Assembly: GCA_900542045.1 (NCBI GenBank)
Contig: UQMI01000006.1
Coordinates: 1 to 64,000, forward strand
Direction of reading: 5' to 3'
DNA: 64,000 bases
DNA from: an uncultured Blautia sp.
Lineage (GTDB): Bacteria; Bacillota; Clostridia; Lachnospirales; Lachnospiraceae
Both the position numbers and the translations under genes were made by a program. The stretch's first letter is position 1. Each line of letters opens with the position of its first letter. This document shows positions 33,721 through 43,094 of this stretch, one piece after another. Under the pieces are notes generated by a model. The model saw nothing but the letters and a program-made list of their open reading frames with translations. It was not told where the DNA came from and did no database searches.

Positions 33721-34703
33721 GACGCAGCCTCACCGGCTTCTTCCGGTGACCTATCCCATCCTTCTTCTTTTCGTACCTCTTCCACATAAGATTTCCAGTC
33801 AAAGACGGCTTCCACGGCGGCAATGGCCACTTCTGCCATGGATTCATCCGGTTCTCTGGTACTCAGCTTCTGAAGAGCAAGCCCCGGTTTGCTCAGTGCG
33901 CAGGCAATGGGATTGTCGCTGCGTCCTGCCCACTGGATCAGCTCATAGGAAACACCGGCCACCACCGGCACCATCAGGATCCGGGCCACCACCCGTACCC
34001 ACATCACCGGCACTGCCACAAACAGAAAATGGGCCGCAATACTGACACACATTACCAGAAGCAGAAAACTGGTCCCGCAGCGTTTATGCTGCCGGGAAGA
34101 TTTCAGGACATTCTCCACTGTCAGGTCCAGACCGTGCTCTACACAGTTGATACACTTATGCTCTGCTCCGTGATACATAAATACCCTTTGGATATCTTCC
34201 ATTCTGGAGATCAGAAACATATATCCCAGAAAAAGAAAAATCTTCACAAACGCCTCAATGACAGTGATCACAGCCTCCGAAGCCCCCAGTCTGGAAAACA
34301 GACTGGCCAGAAGATACGGCAGGAGCATAAACAGGCCCACAGAAAGCACAATGGAAAAAGCCACTGTCCCATACATGATGATCTTATTCATACGTTCTTC
34401 CCGTCTGGCCTGCTCTGCTTTTTCTTCTTCCGACTGTACTTCCTCTGCATCTTCCTCTTCTTCAAAAAAAGACGCCGAATACATCAGGCACTGGATCCCC
34501 ACCACCAGAGAATCCACAAAGCTGGCCACACCCCGCAGAATCGGCAGCTTCATGATACGGAATCTGCCCAAAACGCTCCTGTAGTCTTCCACCTTAATCT
34601 CTATTTCCTGATTGGGCTTACGCACAGCGATGGAATATTTGTCTTTGTGACGCATCATGATCCCTTCCATCACTGCCTGCCCGCCTATATTCGATGATCT
34701 CAT
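33717..34703 (-). CDS. DUF1385 family membrane protein (YqhQ-like)
   Basis: A 328-residue membrane protein of the DUF1385 family, with the typical N-terminus SNIGGQAVMEGIMMRHKDKYSIAVR. At least four transmembrane segments follow (about residues 105-135, 142-160, 205-235). The conserved FMYHGAEHKCINCVEHG motif looks metal-binding, and RHKRCGTSFLL follows it. Function is unknown; the family is often encoded between rpmE and prmC/prfA in Firmicutes, as here. The start at 34703 follows GAGGAATAGT. Confidence 0.85.
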   Translation of the reverse strand: MRSSNIGGQAVMEGIMMRHKDKYSIAVRKPNQEIEIKVEDYRSVLGRFRIMKLPILRGVASFVDSLVVGIQCLMYSASFFEEEEDAEEVQSEEEKAEQARREERMNKIIMYGTVAFSIVLSVGLFMLLPYLLASLFSRLGASEAVITVIEAFVKIFLFLGYMFLISRMEDIQRVFMYHGAEHKCINCVEHGLDLTVENVLKSSRQHKRCGTSFLLLVMCVSIAAHFLFVAVPVMWVRVVARILMVPVVAGVSYELIQWAGRSDNPIACALSKPGLALQKLSTREPDESMAEVAIAAVEAVFDWKSYVEEVRKEEGWDRSPEEAGEAAS

Positions 34704-34757
34704 ACTATTCCTCAATCAATGAATCCTGTATATTTTGCTGTTTTTCTTCTATATGCA

Positions 34758-34790
34758 AGAAAAGGTTGAGATTATCATCAACCTCAACCT
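34758..34790 (-). terminator. Terminator downstream of rpmE
   Basis: AGGTTGAG and CTCAACCT form an 8-bp stem followed by TTTTCTT on the minus strand, 26 bases past the rpmE stop codon. Confidence 0.7.
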
Positions 34791-34815
34791 GTTCCCCTTT
34801 ACCATATGTTCTGCA

Positions 34816-35022
34816 TTACTGTGCTTTGATTCCGTATTTCTTATTAAACTTATCAATACGTCCGCGTGCCTGTGCAGCCTTCTGCTGTCCTGTGTAGAAT
34901 GGATGACATTTGGAACAGATTTCCACGTGGATGTCCTGCTTTGTAGAACCTGTTGTAAATGTATTGCCGCAGTTGCAGGTTACGGTAGCCTGATAATAGT
35001 TTGGATGGATACCTTCTTTCAT
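34816..35022 (-). CDS. rpmE: 50S ribosomal protein L31 (zinc-binding form)
   Basis: A 68-residue L31 beginning [20 protein letters not shown]. The Cys at about 16 and 18 and the CSKC pair (about 36-39) make the zinc-binding form rather than the zinc-free YtiA type. The segment [25 protein letters not shown] is fully typical. The ATG at 35022 is chosen because GAGAGG lies 8 bases upstream; a GTG three codons earlier is too close to that site. Confidence 0.95.
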   Translation of the reverse strand: MKEGIHPNYYQATVTCNCGNTFTTGSTKQDIHVEICSKCHPFYTGQQKAAQARGRIDKFNKKYGIKAQ

Positions 35023-35100
35023 TTTTTTCACCTCTCTATGTTCTATAGTCTTTATCTCATATTTTGATAAACGCTATTCTTTTCTATAAACAGCTTACAA

Positions 35101-35129
35101 ATTATAGCACATTCTATTTATAAATGCAA
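35101..35129 (-). promoter_or_regulatory. Promoter of rpmE
   Basis: TTGCAT (35124-35129 read on the minus strand), 17 bases, TATAAT (35101-35106). A near-consensus sigma-A promoter lying just after the rho stop codon, so rpmE is expressed independently of rho. Confidence 0.75.
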
Positions 35130-35134
35130 CTGCT

Positions 35135-36580
35135 TTATACAAATTTTTGTTTTTTAACCATCTGTACAAATTCCCAGTTGTTCCTGGTACGGGAAAACAT
35201 GTTCAGGATCTGCTCCACCGCCTCATCGGCTTTCATTCCATTCAAAGCCTTGCGCATATGGTAGACCGCTTCCTGCTCTTCCCGGGTCAGCAGCAGGTCT
35301 TCTCTTCTGGTCCCGGACTTCTGGATATCAATGGCCGGGAACACTCTCTTCTCCTGAAGCTTCCGGTCCAGGATCAGTTCCATGTTGCCGGTGCCCTTGA
35401 ATTCCTCATAGATCACATCGTCCATCTTGCTGCCTGTGTCCACCAACGCCGTGGCCAGAATCGTAAGGCTTCCGCCCTCCCGCATATTCCGGGCTGCTCC
35501 GAAGAAACGCTTAGGCATATACAGGGCTGCCGGATCCAGACCGCCAGACAGCGTACGGCCGCTGGGCGGAATGATCAAGTTATAGGCTCTGGCCAGACGG
35601 GTAATGCTGTCCAGCAGAATCGTCACATCTTTTTTATGTTCTACCAAACGCTTGGCCCGTTCGATCACCATCTCCGAAACACGTTTGTGATGCTCCGGAA
35701 GTTCGTCAAAGGTGGAATAGATTACTTCCACGTTTTTCCCCTGGATGGCTTCCCGGATATCCGTCACCTCTTCCGGACGCTCGTCGATCAGCAGAATGAT
35801 CAGATGCATCTGGGGATTGTTTTTCAAGATAGATTTGGCCGCATCTTTCAGCAGAGTCGTCTTACCTGCCTTGGGCGGAGAAACGATCATTCCTCTCTGT
35901 CCTTTGCCGATGGGGCTGATCAGATCCACGATCCGCATGGCCAGGCTTCCTCCCGGCCGTTCCAGCACCAGCCGCTCATTGGGGAAGACCGGCGTCATGT
36001 CTTCAAAATTATACCTCTTGGAGCTCTCATTGGGACTTACTCCGTTAATGGATGTCACATACAGAAGGGCGCTGAATTTCTCACTCTGGGTCTTCACCCG
36101 GATATTTCCCTGCAGGATATCTCCTGTCTTCAGATTAAAACGTCGGATCTGAGAGGGAGACACATAAATGTCATTTTCTCCCGGAAGATAGTTCTCGCAG
36201 CGGATGAATCCATAGCCGTCCGGCAGGACTTCCAGGATCCCATTGGCCTTCTCTCCGCTGTCCAGCTGAGTAGTATCCAGAGGAGCCTTTCCCTCACGCT
36301 CAATGGTCCTGGGCCGGATTTCCCGGGGCCGTTCTTCTTCATGGCTGTTCTCCTCTGTATGGGCGGCAGATGTCCGCTCCCTTCTCTCTTCTCTTCGCTC
36401 TTCTCTCTCCTCTTTTTTCTCTTCCTTTTTATCACTGCTTTCTTTTTTATCTTTCTCATCTTCCAGCAGCATTGCTTCTATCAACTGACCTTTCTTCAGG
36501 GTGGAGATTCCTTTCATCCCCCTGGCTTTTGCCAAGTCCCGCAAAACGGTAAGTGATAATGATTCATATTTTTCTCTCAT
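35135..36580 (-). CDS. rho: Transcription termination factor Rho
   Basis: A 481-residue RNA helicase. The N-terminal Rho-N helix ([25 protein letters not shown]) is followed by a charged Lys/Glu/Arg linker insertion (about residues 45-100), common in Clostridia. The RNA-binding cold-shock domain contains [14 protein letters not shown]. The ATPase has Walker [11 protein letters not shown], Walker [14 protein letters not shown], and the Q and R loops. The start at 36580 follows GAGG at 6 bases; a TTG two codons upstream is less likely. A GGCGATTCGCC palindrome lies about 55-70 bases upstream in the leader. Confidence 0.97.
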   Translation of the reverse strand: MREKYESLSLTVLRDLAKARGMKGISTLKKGQLIEAMLLEDEKDKKESSDKKEEKKEEREERREERRERTSAAHTEENSHEEERPREIRPRTIEREGKAPLDTTQLDSGEKANGILEVLPDGYGFIRCENYLPGENDIYVSPSQIRRFNLKTGDILQGNIRVKTQSEKFSALLYVTSINGVSPNESSKRYNFEDMTPVFPNERLVLERPGGSLAMRIVDLISPIGKGQRGMIVSPPKAGKTTLLKDAAKSILKNNPQMHLIILLIDERPEEVTDIREAIQGKNVEVIYSTFDELPEHHKRVSEMVIERAKRLVEHKKDVTILLDSITRLARAYNLIIPPSGRTLSGGLDPAALYMPKRFFGAARNMREGGSLTILATALVDTGSKMDDVIYEEFKGTGNMELILDRKLQEKRVFPAIDIQKSGTRREDLLLTREEQEAVYHMRKALNGMKADEAVEQILNMFSRTRNNWEFVQMVKKQKFV

Positions 36581-36713
36581 ACGCAACCTCGTTCCTGTTT
36601 CTATTCACTTTCAATTCTTTTAGAGGATTATCTGGCGATTCGCCAACGAAACTCAGATCATATCATCTCTGAATGTTAAGATAAAATCATAGACATACTT
36701 TATCATACCTGAC

Positions 36714-36762
36714 AGGAAAACTCAACCCCCGCATTTCATACTCTTTTGAGAAAATACGGGGG
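36714..36762 (-). terminator. Terminator downstream of the DUF815 ATPase gene
   Basis: CCCCCG-ATTT (36752-36762 on minus) pairs with AAAT-CGGGGG (36726-36736), followed by TTGAGTTTT. It lies between the ATPase gene and rho. Confidence 0.65.
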
Positions 36763-36787
36763 ATCTTGTCTTTTCCCGGGCTGGCAC

Positions 36788-36822
36788 CTGTTCCGGCCCT
36801 GTCCGCACAGGGCCTGGAACAG
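36788..36822. other. Long perfect-type hairpin without a T-run
   Basis: CTGTTCC plus GGCCCTGT pairs with ACAGGGCC plus GGAACAG around a 3-4 base loop, with one mismatch, giving about 15 bp. No run of T follows on either strand. It lies 25 bases past the ATPase stop codon and may protect the 3' end of that message or act with the terminator below it. Confidence 0.55.
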
Positions 36823-36846
36823 AAACCAGGTCGGCTTTCATTGCTT

Positions 36847-38181
36847 TTATTCAACTGCTGTTTGTTCTTCACAGACCGGCGCAAGTCCGATCAGATAATT
36901 GATAAACTGCTGAGCCGTGCGTCCGGAGATGCCTCCATGACTCATCTCCCATTTATTTGCCTCTGCCGCAAGCTCCTCTTCTGACAGAGTGATCTCCGGG
37001 TGCCGCGCAGCCAGCGTGGTCACGATATGGAAATATTCTTTCTGGGTTGGTTTGTAATATCCGATGGTCACACCAAATCTGGCCACCAGGGAAAGCTTCT
37101 CCTGCATGGTATCGGAACGGTGAAGTCCTTCCTCATTCTGCATATCGGAACGGTCGTTCCAGGTCTCCCGAATCAGATGTCTCCGGTTGGAAGTGGCATA
37201 GATCAGCACATTTTCCGGTTTTGTCTCCAGGCCGCCTTCGATCACTGCCTTTAAGTATTTGTACTCAATTTCAAACTCCTCAAACGAAAGATCATCCATA
37301 TAAATGATAAAGCGGTAATTCCGATTCTTAATCTCAGAAATAATCCGGGAAAGATCCTTAAACTCATGCTTGTAAACCTCGATCATCCGGAGTCCCTGGC
37401 TGTAATACTGGTTCAGGATAGCCTTGATGCTGGTGGATTTGCCGGTTCCCGCATCCCCAAACAGAAGTACATTGTTGGCCCTTCGGCCCTGCACAAACGC
37501 CTCCGTATTCTGGATCAGTTTTTTCTTCTGCAGTTCATATCCCACCAGGTCATCCAGCACCACATCGCCTGTGGTGGTTATGGGAATCAGAAATTCCGGG
37601 CCGCCGTCGTGGGCAATCCGAAAGGCTTTGTTCAGGCCGAATTTTCCAACGCCATAGTCCTTATAGAAATCTGTGACGATCCGATAGGTCTCTTCTTCAT
37701 CCTTTGCGCCCGCAAATTTCCGGCTCAGCTCCTGCACTTTTTCACTGACGCTCTTATTAAAGATCTGTTCTTTCTTCCCCACCGCCTGGTAATTCTCAAT
37801 GATGGAAAAACAGTTGATCCCCAGTTCTTTTTCCATGGGCGAAAAATCATAGTCAAACAGCTTCCGGAAGATTACGAAATCATTCCGGGCAAACTGGTTC
37901 ACACTTCCTCTGTTGGCTCCCACCTTTTCCGACACCAGGGTAAAGGGATTTTCCGTGGTGGCCAGCAGGAATGCCAGGTAATTATGCCAGAGATTCTGAT
38001 CAAACCCATATTTGGTGGCCAGATCCAGCAGATGATGGATCTGATCCAGTATGTCTGTGATCAGCGCCTCTTTTTCATAATTTCCCTCTGCAAATTTCTG
38101 GCAGATTTCCGATAACCGGAATAAAATACTGTCCCTGCCGATATTCCGGTAAATAATTAATTTTGATGTTAAACGATACAT
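36847..38181 (-). CDS. DUF815 family AAA ATPase
   Basis: A 444-residue protein of the DUF815 family. The C-terminal half is a AAA-type ATPase with Walker [18 protein letters not shown] near residue 240, Walker [13 protein letters not shown], and the sensor [16 protein letters not shown]. The N-terminal half is mainly helical and family-specific. Members are found widely in Firmicutes and Proteobacteria; their function is not established. It is the only gene of its unit, with a terminator downstream. Confidence 0.85.
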   Translation of the reverse strand: MYRLTSKLIIYRNIGRDSILFRLSEICQKFAEGNYEKEALITDILDQIHHLLDLATKYGFDQNLWHNYLAFLLATTENPFTLVSEKVGANRGSVNQFARNDFVIFRKLFDYDFSPMEKELGINCFSIIENYQAVGKKEQIFNKSVSEKVQELSRKFAGAKDEEETYRIVTDFYKDYGVGKFGLNKAFRIAHDGGPEFLIPITTTGDVVLDDLVGYELQKKKLIQNTEAFVQGRRANNVLLFGDAGTGKSTSIKAILNQYYSQGLRMIEVYKHEFKDLSRIISEIKNRNYRFIIYMDDLSFEEFEIEYKYLKAVIEGGLETKPENVLIYATSNRRHLIRETWNDRSDMQNEEGLHRSDTMQEKLSLVARFGVTIGYYKPTQKEYFHIVTTLAARHPEITLSEEELAAEANKWEMSHGGISGRTAQQFINYLIGLAPVCEEQTAVE

Positions 38182-38262
38182 ATCTGTTTCTTTTGCTCCT
38201 GTGTCATTCTGATATCCTTTGCATCGGTTTTTGACCCATGCATCCCCTGCCGCCTTCTGTCA

Positions 38263-40788
38263 TCAGCCAAAGAGCTTCTGATAGGAAGCATGATCTTCCA
38301 GAGCCTGAGACAGTTCTGTCATCCGGCTCACATCTCCGATCAGGATCACGCCGCAGAGACGGTTGTTCAGGAAATACAGCTTCTGATACTGTTTTCTTGC
38401 CATATCCTTAAATTCCACTGTCCGGTAAATGAGATTCGGATTCTTGCCGTTATCTCCCGCTGCATACAATGCGGTATTCATGCCGTGGAAATTGATGGCC
38501 GCCGGTACCGGTTCATAAGTCAGTGTGTCTCCGACCGCATTGGCGCCTGCCACCTTGCCCTGCTCCAGAGCTTCCGGCCAGATCGCGTAATTCACGCCCT
38601 CAAACTGGGCACAGTCTCCGCAGGCATAAATACCGGGAATACTGGTCTGCATCTTTTCATCTACGATCACTGCCCGGTCTGTATCCATGGAAATCTCTTT
38701 TGCCAGAGCCACATTGGCCCGAACGCCGCAGGACATGATCACCATATCTGCTTTGATCACCTGGCCGTCCGCCAGACGTACACCGGTTACCTGCCCGTCT
38801 CCTTCGATCTCTTCAATCTGCACACCCGTCATAATATGAACGCCCTGGCTTTCCGCCGCCGCTTTCAGAATATCAGACGCCGCCTGATCCAGCTGTCTGC
38901 CCATCAGGCTGGGAGCCAGCTCCAGTACAGTTACACTGCATTTTGCTTTCCGAATCTCCCAGGCAGCCTCCAGACCCAGCACACCGCCGCCGATCACCAC
39001 TGCGTTTTTCACATTGGGCAGCATGGCTGCAACCTTCCGGGTATCGCTCAGTCTGCGGATCGCCACTACCTGCTCCTTGTCAGCTCCTTTGATGGGAGGG
39101 ATCACGCATTCGGAACCCAGTGCATAGATCAGCTTGTCATACCGCAGTTTCATACCGTCATCCAGAACCACTTCCCGGGCATTCGGGTCAATGGAAGTTA
39201 CTGTTTTGCCCAATACCTGGATGATCTGATTTTCCTCATACCACTGCTGATCCTCAATAGCGATCTGGTCAGCATCCAGTCCCGCCATAATGGATTTGGT
39301 CAGCATCGGACGATTATAGGAAGAACAGGGCTCGTTGGAAATCATCACGATCCGGCCTGTCTTATCCCTTTCTCTGACCGCCTTGGCCGCCTGGAATCCT
39401 GCCACGCCGTTGCCCAGGATCACGTAGAAATTCTCTGTATCATTATGGAATTCATTTTCTTCCACATCCGCAGGAACAAAATGCTCTTTTCCCGCTCCGC
39501 ACACCGGACAGATTTCGATGGAAGAATCGAAAATCTCCCCGCAGATCACACATTTTACCAGCTTTCTCGGTCCCGTCTTCTTGGGATTTTCTTTGTTCTG
39601 CAGAGTACAGCCGAACTGGTATCCATACTCATAAGCGTCCACCAGCTGTGACTCACTGGGTTTGAAACGTACCCGGAAGCCGTCCACCACATTCATGCGC
39701 AGCTGCTTCAGACGTTCGATAATGTGGGGAACACCTTCCCCGCTCCATCCATAGCTTCCAAAGGCACTGGCCAGCTTCCCGCCATGGGTTCCGGCAAATA
39801 TGGATGTGGTCAGATCCCAGATAGGCTTTAACGCTTCCCCTACAATGGTAGGCGTACCAAACAGGATCCCGTCTGCAAATCCAAGCTCTTCCAGAACTTT
39901 TCCCTGATCTGCCTCCACCATATCATAGCAGCGCACATCAATATCACCACTGTCACGGATTCCTCTGGCAATTTCTTCTGCCAGGGTCCCTGTGTAGCCA
40001 TACGCAGTCACGTAAGGAATCACCACGGTCTTCTTCTGGTTGGGATTCACCACTGTACACCATTCCCGGTACGTCTGGATAATAAAATCCACCTTATCAT
40101 CCAGTACCGGTCCATGTCCGGTACAGATCATGGAAATATCCAGATCCGCAATACGATCCAGCGCTTTATTCATATAAGGCTTAAAAGGTCCGATAATGTT
40201 GTCAAAATAATATTTGGTGGCACGCATATAGCCTTCCATATCTGTAACCTTACTCATGAGCACATCCTGGAAGCCATAGTGAGAACCGAAGGAATCACAG
40301 GTCACCAGAATCTGCTCTTCCTCAATGTACGTGTACATGGTATCCGGCCAGTGGAGATTAGGCAGCACCAGGAACCGAAGGGTCTTATCTCCTATCTTCA
40401 TCTCCTGGTCATCCTTCACCGCAATAGCCGTAAAATCTCCATTTACAATTTCTTTCAGAAATCCAATGGCACATCCCGTGGCAATGATCTTCAGTCCCGG
40501 ATTCAATTCCAGAAGCCTCTCCACACTGCCTGCGTGATCCGGCTCTGTGTGGCTCACCACCAGATAATCGATTTTTGTCACATCTGTGACTTCTTTTAAT
40601 TTCTCCAGATACTCATCAAAAAACTTTGCTTTTGCCGTCTCAAACAGGATTGTCTGATCCCCTGCTTTCATCACATACGAATTATAAGTGGTTCCAAATT
40701 CTGTATACATGATAATATCAAATACCCGCAGGTTCTCGTCCACAATCCCAGTCCAGTAAAAATTATCTCTTAATTTTAATGCTTTCAT
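38263..40788 (-). CDS. Fused flavodiiron protein, rubredoxin and NADH:rubredoxin oxidoreductase
   Basis: An 841-residue fusion that can pass electrons from NADH to oxygen or nitric oxide within one chain. Residues 1-245 are the metallo-beta-lactamase-like diiron domain with ligands in SHTEPDHAGS, DSFGSH and CTGHGP. Residues about 255-395 are a flavodoxin domain. A rubredoxin with CVICG and CPVCG pairs lies near 415-445. The rest is an FAD/NAD(P)-dependent oxidoreductase starting FYVILGNGVAGFQAAKA, with a second dinucleotide fold at VIGGGVLGLEAAWE and a CGDCAQF motif. This order matches the class F flavodiiron proteins described in a few anaerobes. The start at 40788 follows TGGAGG. Confidence 0.93.
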   Translation of the reverse strand: MKALKLRDNFYWTGIVDENLRVFDIIMYTEFGTTYNSYVMKAGDQTILFETAKAKFFDEYLEKLKEVTDVTKIDYLVVSHTEPDHAGSVERLLELNPGLKIIATGCAIGFLKEIVNGDFTAIAVKDDQEMKIGDKTLRFLVLPNLHWPDTMYTYIEEEQILVTCDSFGSHYGFQDVLMSKVTDMEGYMRATKYYFDNIIGPFKPYMNKALDRIADLDISMICTGHGPVLDDKVDFIIQTYREWCTVVNPNQKKTVVIPYVTAYGYTGTLAEEIARGIRDSGDIDVRCYDMVEADQGKVLEELGFADGILFGTPTIVGEALKPIWDLTTSIFAGTHGGKLASAFGSYGWSGEGVPHIIERLKQLRMNVVDGFRVRFKPSESQLVDAYEYGYQFGCTLQNKENPKKTGPRKLVKCVICGEIFDSSIEICPVCGAGKEHFVPADVEENEFHNDTENFYVILGNGVAGFQAAKAVRERDKTGRIVMISNEPCSSYNRPMLTKSIMAGLDADQIAIEDQQWYEENQIIQVLGKTVTSIDPNAREVVLDDGMKLRYDKLIYALGSECVIPPIKGADKEQVVAIRRLSDTRKVAAMLPNVKNAVVIGGGVLGLEAAWEIRKAKCSVTVLELAPSLMGRQLDQAASDILKAAAESQGVHIMTGVQIEEIEGDGQVTGVRLADGQVIKADMVIMSCGVRANVALAKEISMDTDRAVIVDEKMQTSIPGIYACGDCAQFEGVNYAIWPEALEQGKVAGANAVGDTLTYEPVPAAINFHGMNTALYAAGDNGKNPNLIYRTVEFKDMARKQYQKLYFLNNRLCGVILIGDVSRMTELSQALEDHASYQKLFG

Positions 40789-41106
40789 CTGTACCTCCAT
40801 TTCTTTACGCTGCAATTTGATTTACTTTTCTCTCTTCTATTATATACAAATTCCCAAACAAAAAAATACATTTTCCATGAAAACTGGAAATTTTTTGCAG
40901 TCTTGTCTCATATGATCAGAAAAAAATCTGCCGCCGTATCGTTTTATCCGTTTCTGCACCGGCAAGACTTTCTATCGTCGGCACAGCTGCCAAAAACAAT
41001 GTTTTCAAAAAACTTTATTCGCAAATATCAAAACTGAATATCTTTACCCAGACAGCCGAGGGGCGTGCCGGTTCCCGATCCGAGTCTTGCGGAAAGTGGA
41101 AAACTT
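40789..41106. promoter_or_regulatory. Intergenic region with flavodiiron and toxin promoters
   Basis: No gene is seen in this 318-base stretch. On the minus strand TATAAT at 40839-40844 with a poor T-rich -35 probably drives the flavodiiron gene. An inverted repeat TTTCCA/TGGAAA around 40870-40890 lies just above it. On the plus strand GAATAT at 41036-41041 is the likely -10 of the toxin RNA, with a weak -35. The expected toxin RNA start near 41048 is followed by AGACAGCCGA (41050-41059), which reappears inverted at 41268-41277 at the head of the antisense RNA. Confidence 0.5.
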
Positions 41107-41187
41107 ATGGGTACATATGAAGAATTTATGATCTTACTCACATTTGCCGGACTCATTGTTTCAATTCTGAATTTGAAAAATAAGTAA
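41107..41187 (+). CDS. Holin-like type I toxin peptide
   Basis: A 26-residue peptide, MGTYEEFMILLTFAGLIVSI followed by LNLKNK. It has a short N-terminus, a single hydrophobic helix (about residues 7-22) and a basic tail. This is the pattern of the putative holin-like toxins (Hol_Tox/TxpA-like) of Firmicutes, which insert in the membrane when not silenced by an antisense RNA. GGAAAG lies upstream of the ATG. A convergent RNA with an excellent promoter overlaps its 3' end. It lies between host genes and the prophage and could belong to either. Confidence 0.75.
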   Translation: MGTYEEFMILLTFAGLIVSILNLKNK

Positions 41188-41280
41188 GCCGCCCTGTATC
41201 TTGGTCGGATAGGACGGCTTACTTCGTAAACTGTTAATCGCCGGATCGAGTAGCTTGCACCTACCCATCGGCTGTCTTGT
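41170..41280 (-). ncRNA. Predicted antisense antitoxin RNA
   Basis: Expected to run from about 41279 down to about 41175, roughly 105 bases. A perfect TTGACA and TAATAT promoter lies upstream. At its end AAGTAAGCCG and CGGCTTACTT (41182-41191 and 41215-41224) form a strong stem followed by ATTTTTC on the minus strand, a rho-independent terminator. The 3' part is complementary to the last codons and stop codon of the toxin, the arrangement seen in TxpA/RatA-type pairs. Both ends are predictions from sequence. Confidence 0.7.
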
Positions 41281-41285
41281 TAAAT

Positions 41286-41315
41286 ATATTACAGCAAATA
41301 TGCATGAAATGTCAA
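41286..41315 (-). promoter_or_regulatory. Promoter of the antisense RNA
   Basis: On the minus strand TTGACA (41310-41315), 18 bases, TAATAT (41286-41291). This is much closer to consensus than the toxin promoter, so the antisense RNA should be in excess, as a type I antitoxin needs. Confidence 0.75.
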
Positions 41316-41427
41316 ACAAGAAACCCGCCCCTGTGTCAACAGAAACCGACATCCCCTCTCTCAGGAGATTCCGTCATTTCTCAACCAGCTGTACGGTACA
41401 TCCTCGATGCAGCATGAAATACAACAC

Positions 41428-41460
41428 AAAAGAAAAAGATGCCCCTAACAGAGCATCTTT
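41428..41460 (-). terminator. Minus-strand terminator at the prophage edge
   Basis: AAAGATGC and GCATCTTT form an 8-bp stem, followed by TTTCTTTT on the minus strand. It lies downstream of the endolysin gene and probably ends the late prophage transcript. Confidence 0.7.
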
Positions 41461-41638
41461 CGCCATGCGGATAACAGGATTATTTCACTTTCTCTCTGTT
41501 TCGAGCAATATATAATAATATTGATTTTATGCATATTTCAGAGAACTGAGGGAAAACACAAAAAACACTTTTTGCCCCTTTTTTGCCCCTGTGAAGATGA
41601 CACAATATTTAACCGGGCGGGGGATTACCCCCTGCCCT
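41461..41638. other. Probable prophage-host junction region
   Basis: No complete gene. A G/C-rich hairpin (41615-41637: GGGC and four to five G pairing with C-runs and GCCC) follows the endolysin stop codon. At about 41568-41593 the minus strand reads GGGGCAAAAAAGGGGCAAAA, which in one frame gives TGAKKGQKV, then a stop about 15 codons later. Basic tails of this kind are common at the C-terminus of tyrosine integrases, so this may be the end of an integrase gene split by integration, that is, the attachment site. This is a weak inference; the other junction is outside the window. Confidence 0.3.
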
Positions 41639-43078
41639 TTATAATGCGATCATATCTTTCAAGGTCTTTTCGCCGGCCACGCCATCTACGCCGCCGCAAG
41701 AGCCGGGATCCGCAGCCTCTCGCTGTAACTGATATTGCTTGATGGCGTAAACGGTGTTTGCGCCGCACTGCTTATCCAAGGTCAACTCTTTCCCGTCTTT
41801 GCCTTTAAATCCGCGCGCTTTAAGAATCTCCTGAACAAGTAACACATGATTTCCACTGTCACCACTTTTTACTGTATTCACACTAAACATATAAGCACCT
41901 CCGCTGCTCTCTTCTTTTCCTTCTGTTCCATTCATTACTGATACTGCATAGGCCCAGTCTATCCGGCAAAATTTTGTCCCCGGTAACTGGCTATTGTAGT
42001 AACTTTTTGCACACACGCCACCGCCGTTGGCAATGATACCTGACGCACCAGAGGTATTGCCTTCGATGGTCTCAAAGTAGTCTCCAGATACTTTTGTTAC
42101 AATACCGGTATGAGCAAACTCTCCGCCGCGCCAAAAGATCACGATATCTCCCACCTGTGGGTTTGCGTACCGGGTAAACAGATTGCCAAGAGTCGGGCAG
42201 TATACATAAGGCCAGTGTTTTAACAGCTTCTGCGCTGCGGTCTGTCCAAACGCCTGCATCAGTACCCAGCTCACAAAAGCTGCACACCAGGGCTGCCCCT
42301 GGTAAGATGGATATACATCACGCCAATATTTTGTGTAATTTGTGCTGCCAGCATTTGCTGTTTTGCTGTCAAGCTGGCTGTTGCTGGCCTTTTCCAGATA
42401 GCCGACTTCTGCTTTTGCAAGTTCCAGAACTTTATTAATTGCGTCATTTGCAGTATAGCTCAATCCTGATTCCTCCTTGTCTTTGTAGCCTTTATAAAAT
42501 ACATTACGATCCACTTTTGCGTTAATCCCAGGGATCGTTGCGTTGCTGGAATACTGCCAGCCTACCCCAACAGATGGCCGCAGTCGCTCCTGCAGCCATC
42601 CATCATCATCGGCCGGATAGCTGGCGATCCAGAAGTCATACTTGCTCTTTGCATCCTCCGGGATCACATTGTTATACCAGTCCAGATTGCAGTAGATGCC
42701 GAATTTGTAACCGGCTGCCGTCACCACTGACCAGAAAGTCTTAATCATCGTGGACAACATGCTCTCTGACATCTCCCGCTGCTCGGAATATTCCAAATCC
42801 AGCCACACCGGGAAATCCAGCTTTCGACCCGCCAAGACATCTATCACCTTTTCTGCTTCTTCCTGGATTTCTGCCACAGACTCGGCGTAACTGTATTTGT
42901 AGACACCCACAGGGATGCCGTTATCTACACAGCCCTGATAGTTGGCTTCAAAAGTGCTGTCAATCTTATTCCCGGCTTCCGTGATCCGCAAGATCGCAAA
43001 TCCCATCCCGTAATCTGCTACGGTCTTCCAATCAATGTTACCCTGCCAGGCAGATACATCAATTCCTTTGATTTCCAT
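41639..43078 (-). CDS. Phage endolysin: GH25 muramidase, CHAP amidase/peptidase and C-terminal binding domain
   Basis: A 479-residue three-part lysin. Residues 1-190 are a GH25 lysozyme barrel with GIDVSAWQGNIDW and the catalytic acids in PVWLDLEYSEQ. Residues about 215-365 form a CHAP-like domain with the catalytic Cys in GQPWCAAFVSWV, His in FAHTGIV and a polar residue in IEGNTS. The last 75 residues resemble a peptidoglycan-binding module (SGNHVLLVQEILKARGF, ending VAGEKTLKDMIAL). The protein thus cuts both glycan and peptide. The start at 43078 follows TTTGGAGGG. It lies at the end of the prophage late region, downstream of the holin and HicAB genes. Confidence 0.92.
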   Translation of the reverse strand: MEIKGIDVSAWQGNIDWKTVADYGMGFAILRITEAGNKIDSTFEANYQGCVDNGIPVGVYKYSYAESVAEIQEEAEKVIDVLAGRKLDFPVWLDLEYSEQREMSESMLSTMIKTFWSVVTAAGYKFGIYCNLDWYNNVIPEDAKSKYDFWIASYPADDDGWLQERLRPSVGVGWQYSSNATIPGINAKVDRNVFYKGYKDKEESGLSYTANDAINKVLELAKAEVGYLEKASNSQLDSKTANAGSTNYTKYWRDVYPSYQGQPWCAAFVSWVLMQAFGQTAAQKLLKHWPYVYCPTLGNLFTRYANPQVGDIVIFWRGGEFAHTGIVTKVSGDYFETIEGNTSGASGIIANGGGVCAKSYYNSQLPGTKFCRIDWAYAVSVMNGTEGKEESSGGAYMFSVNTVKSGDSGNHVLLVQEILKARGFKGKDGKELTLDKQCGANTVYAIKQYQLQREAADPGSCGGVDGVAGEKTLKDMIAL

Positions 43079-43094
43079 GTAAATCCCTCCAAAC

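Noticed and set aside
35147..36556. A 469-codon open frame on the plus strand opposite rho
   Set aside because: It mirrors the coding frame of rho, has no ribosome site, and its product has no domain; the rho frame is unmistakable.
38290..39651. A 453-codon open frame on the plus strand opposite the flavodiiron gene
   Set aside because: Antisense shadow of a clearly conserved gene; no start signals and no recognisable protein.
41161..41352. A 63-codon frame on the minus strand across the antisense RNA
   Set aside because: It overlaps a predicted promoter and a terminator stem, and the promoter lies inside the frame; the RNA explanation fits far better.
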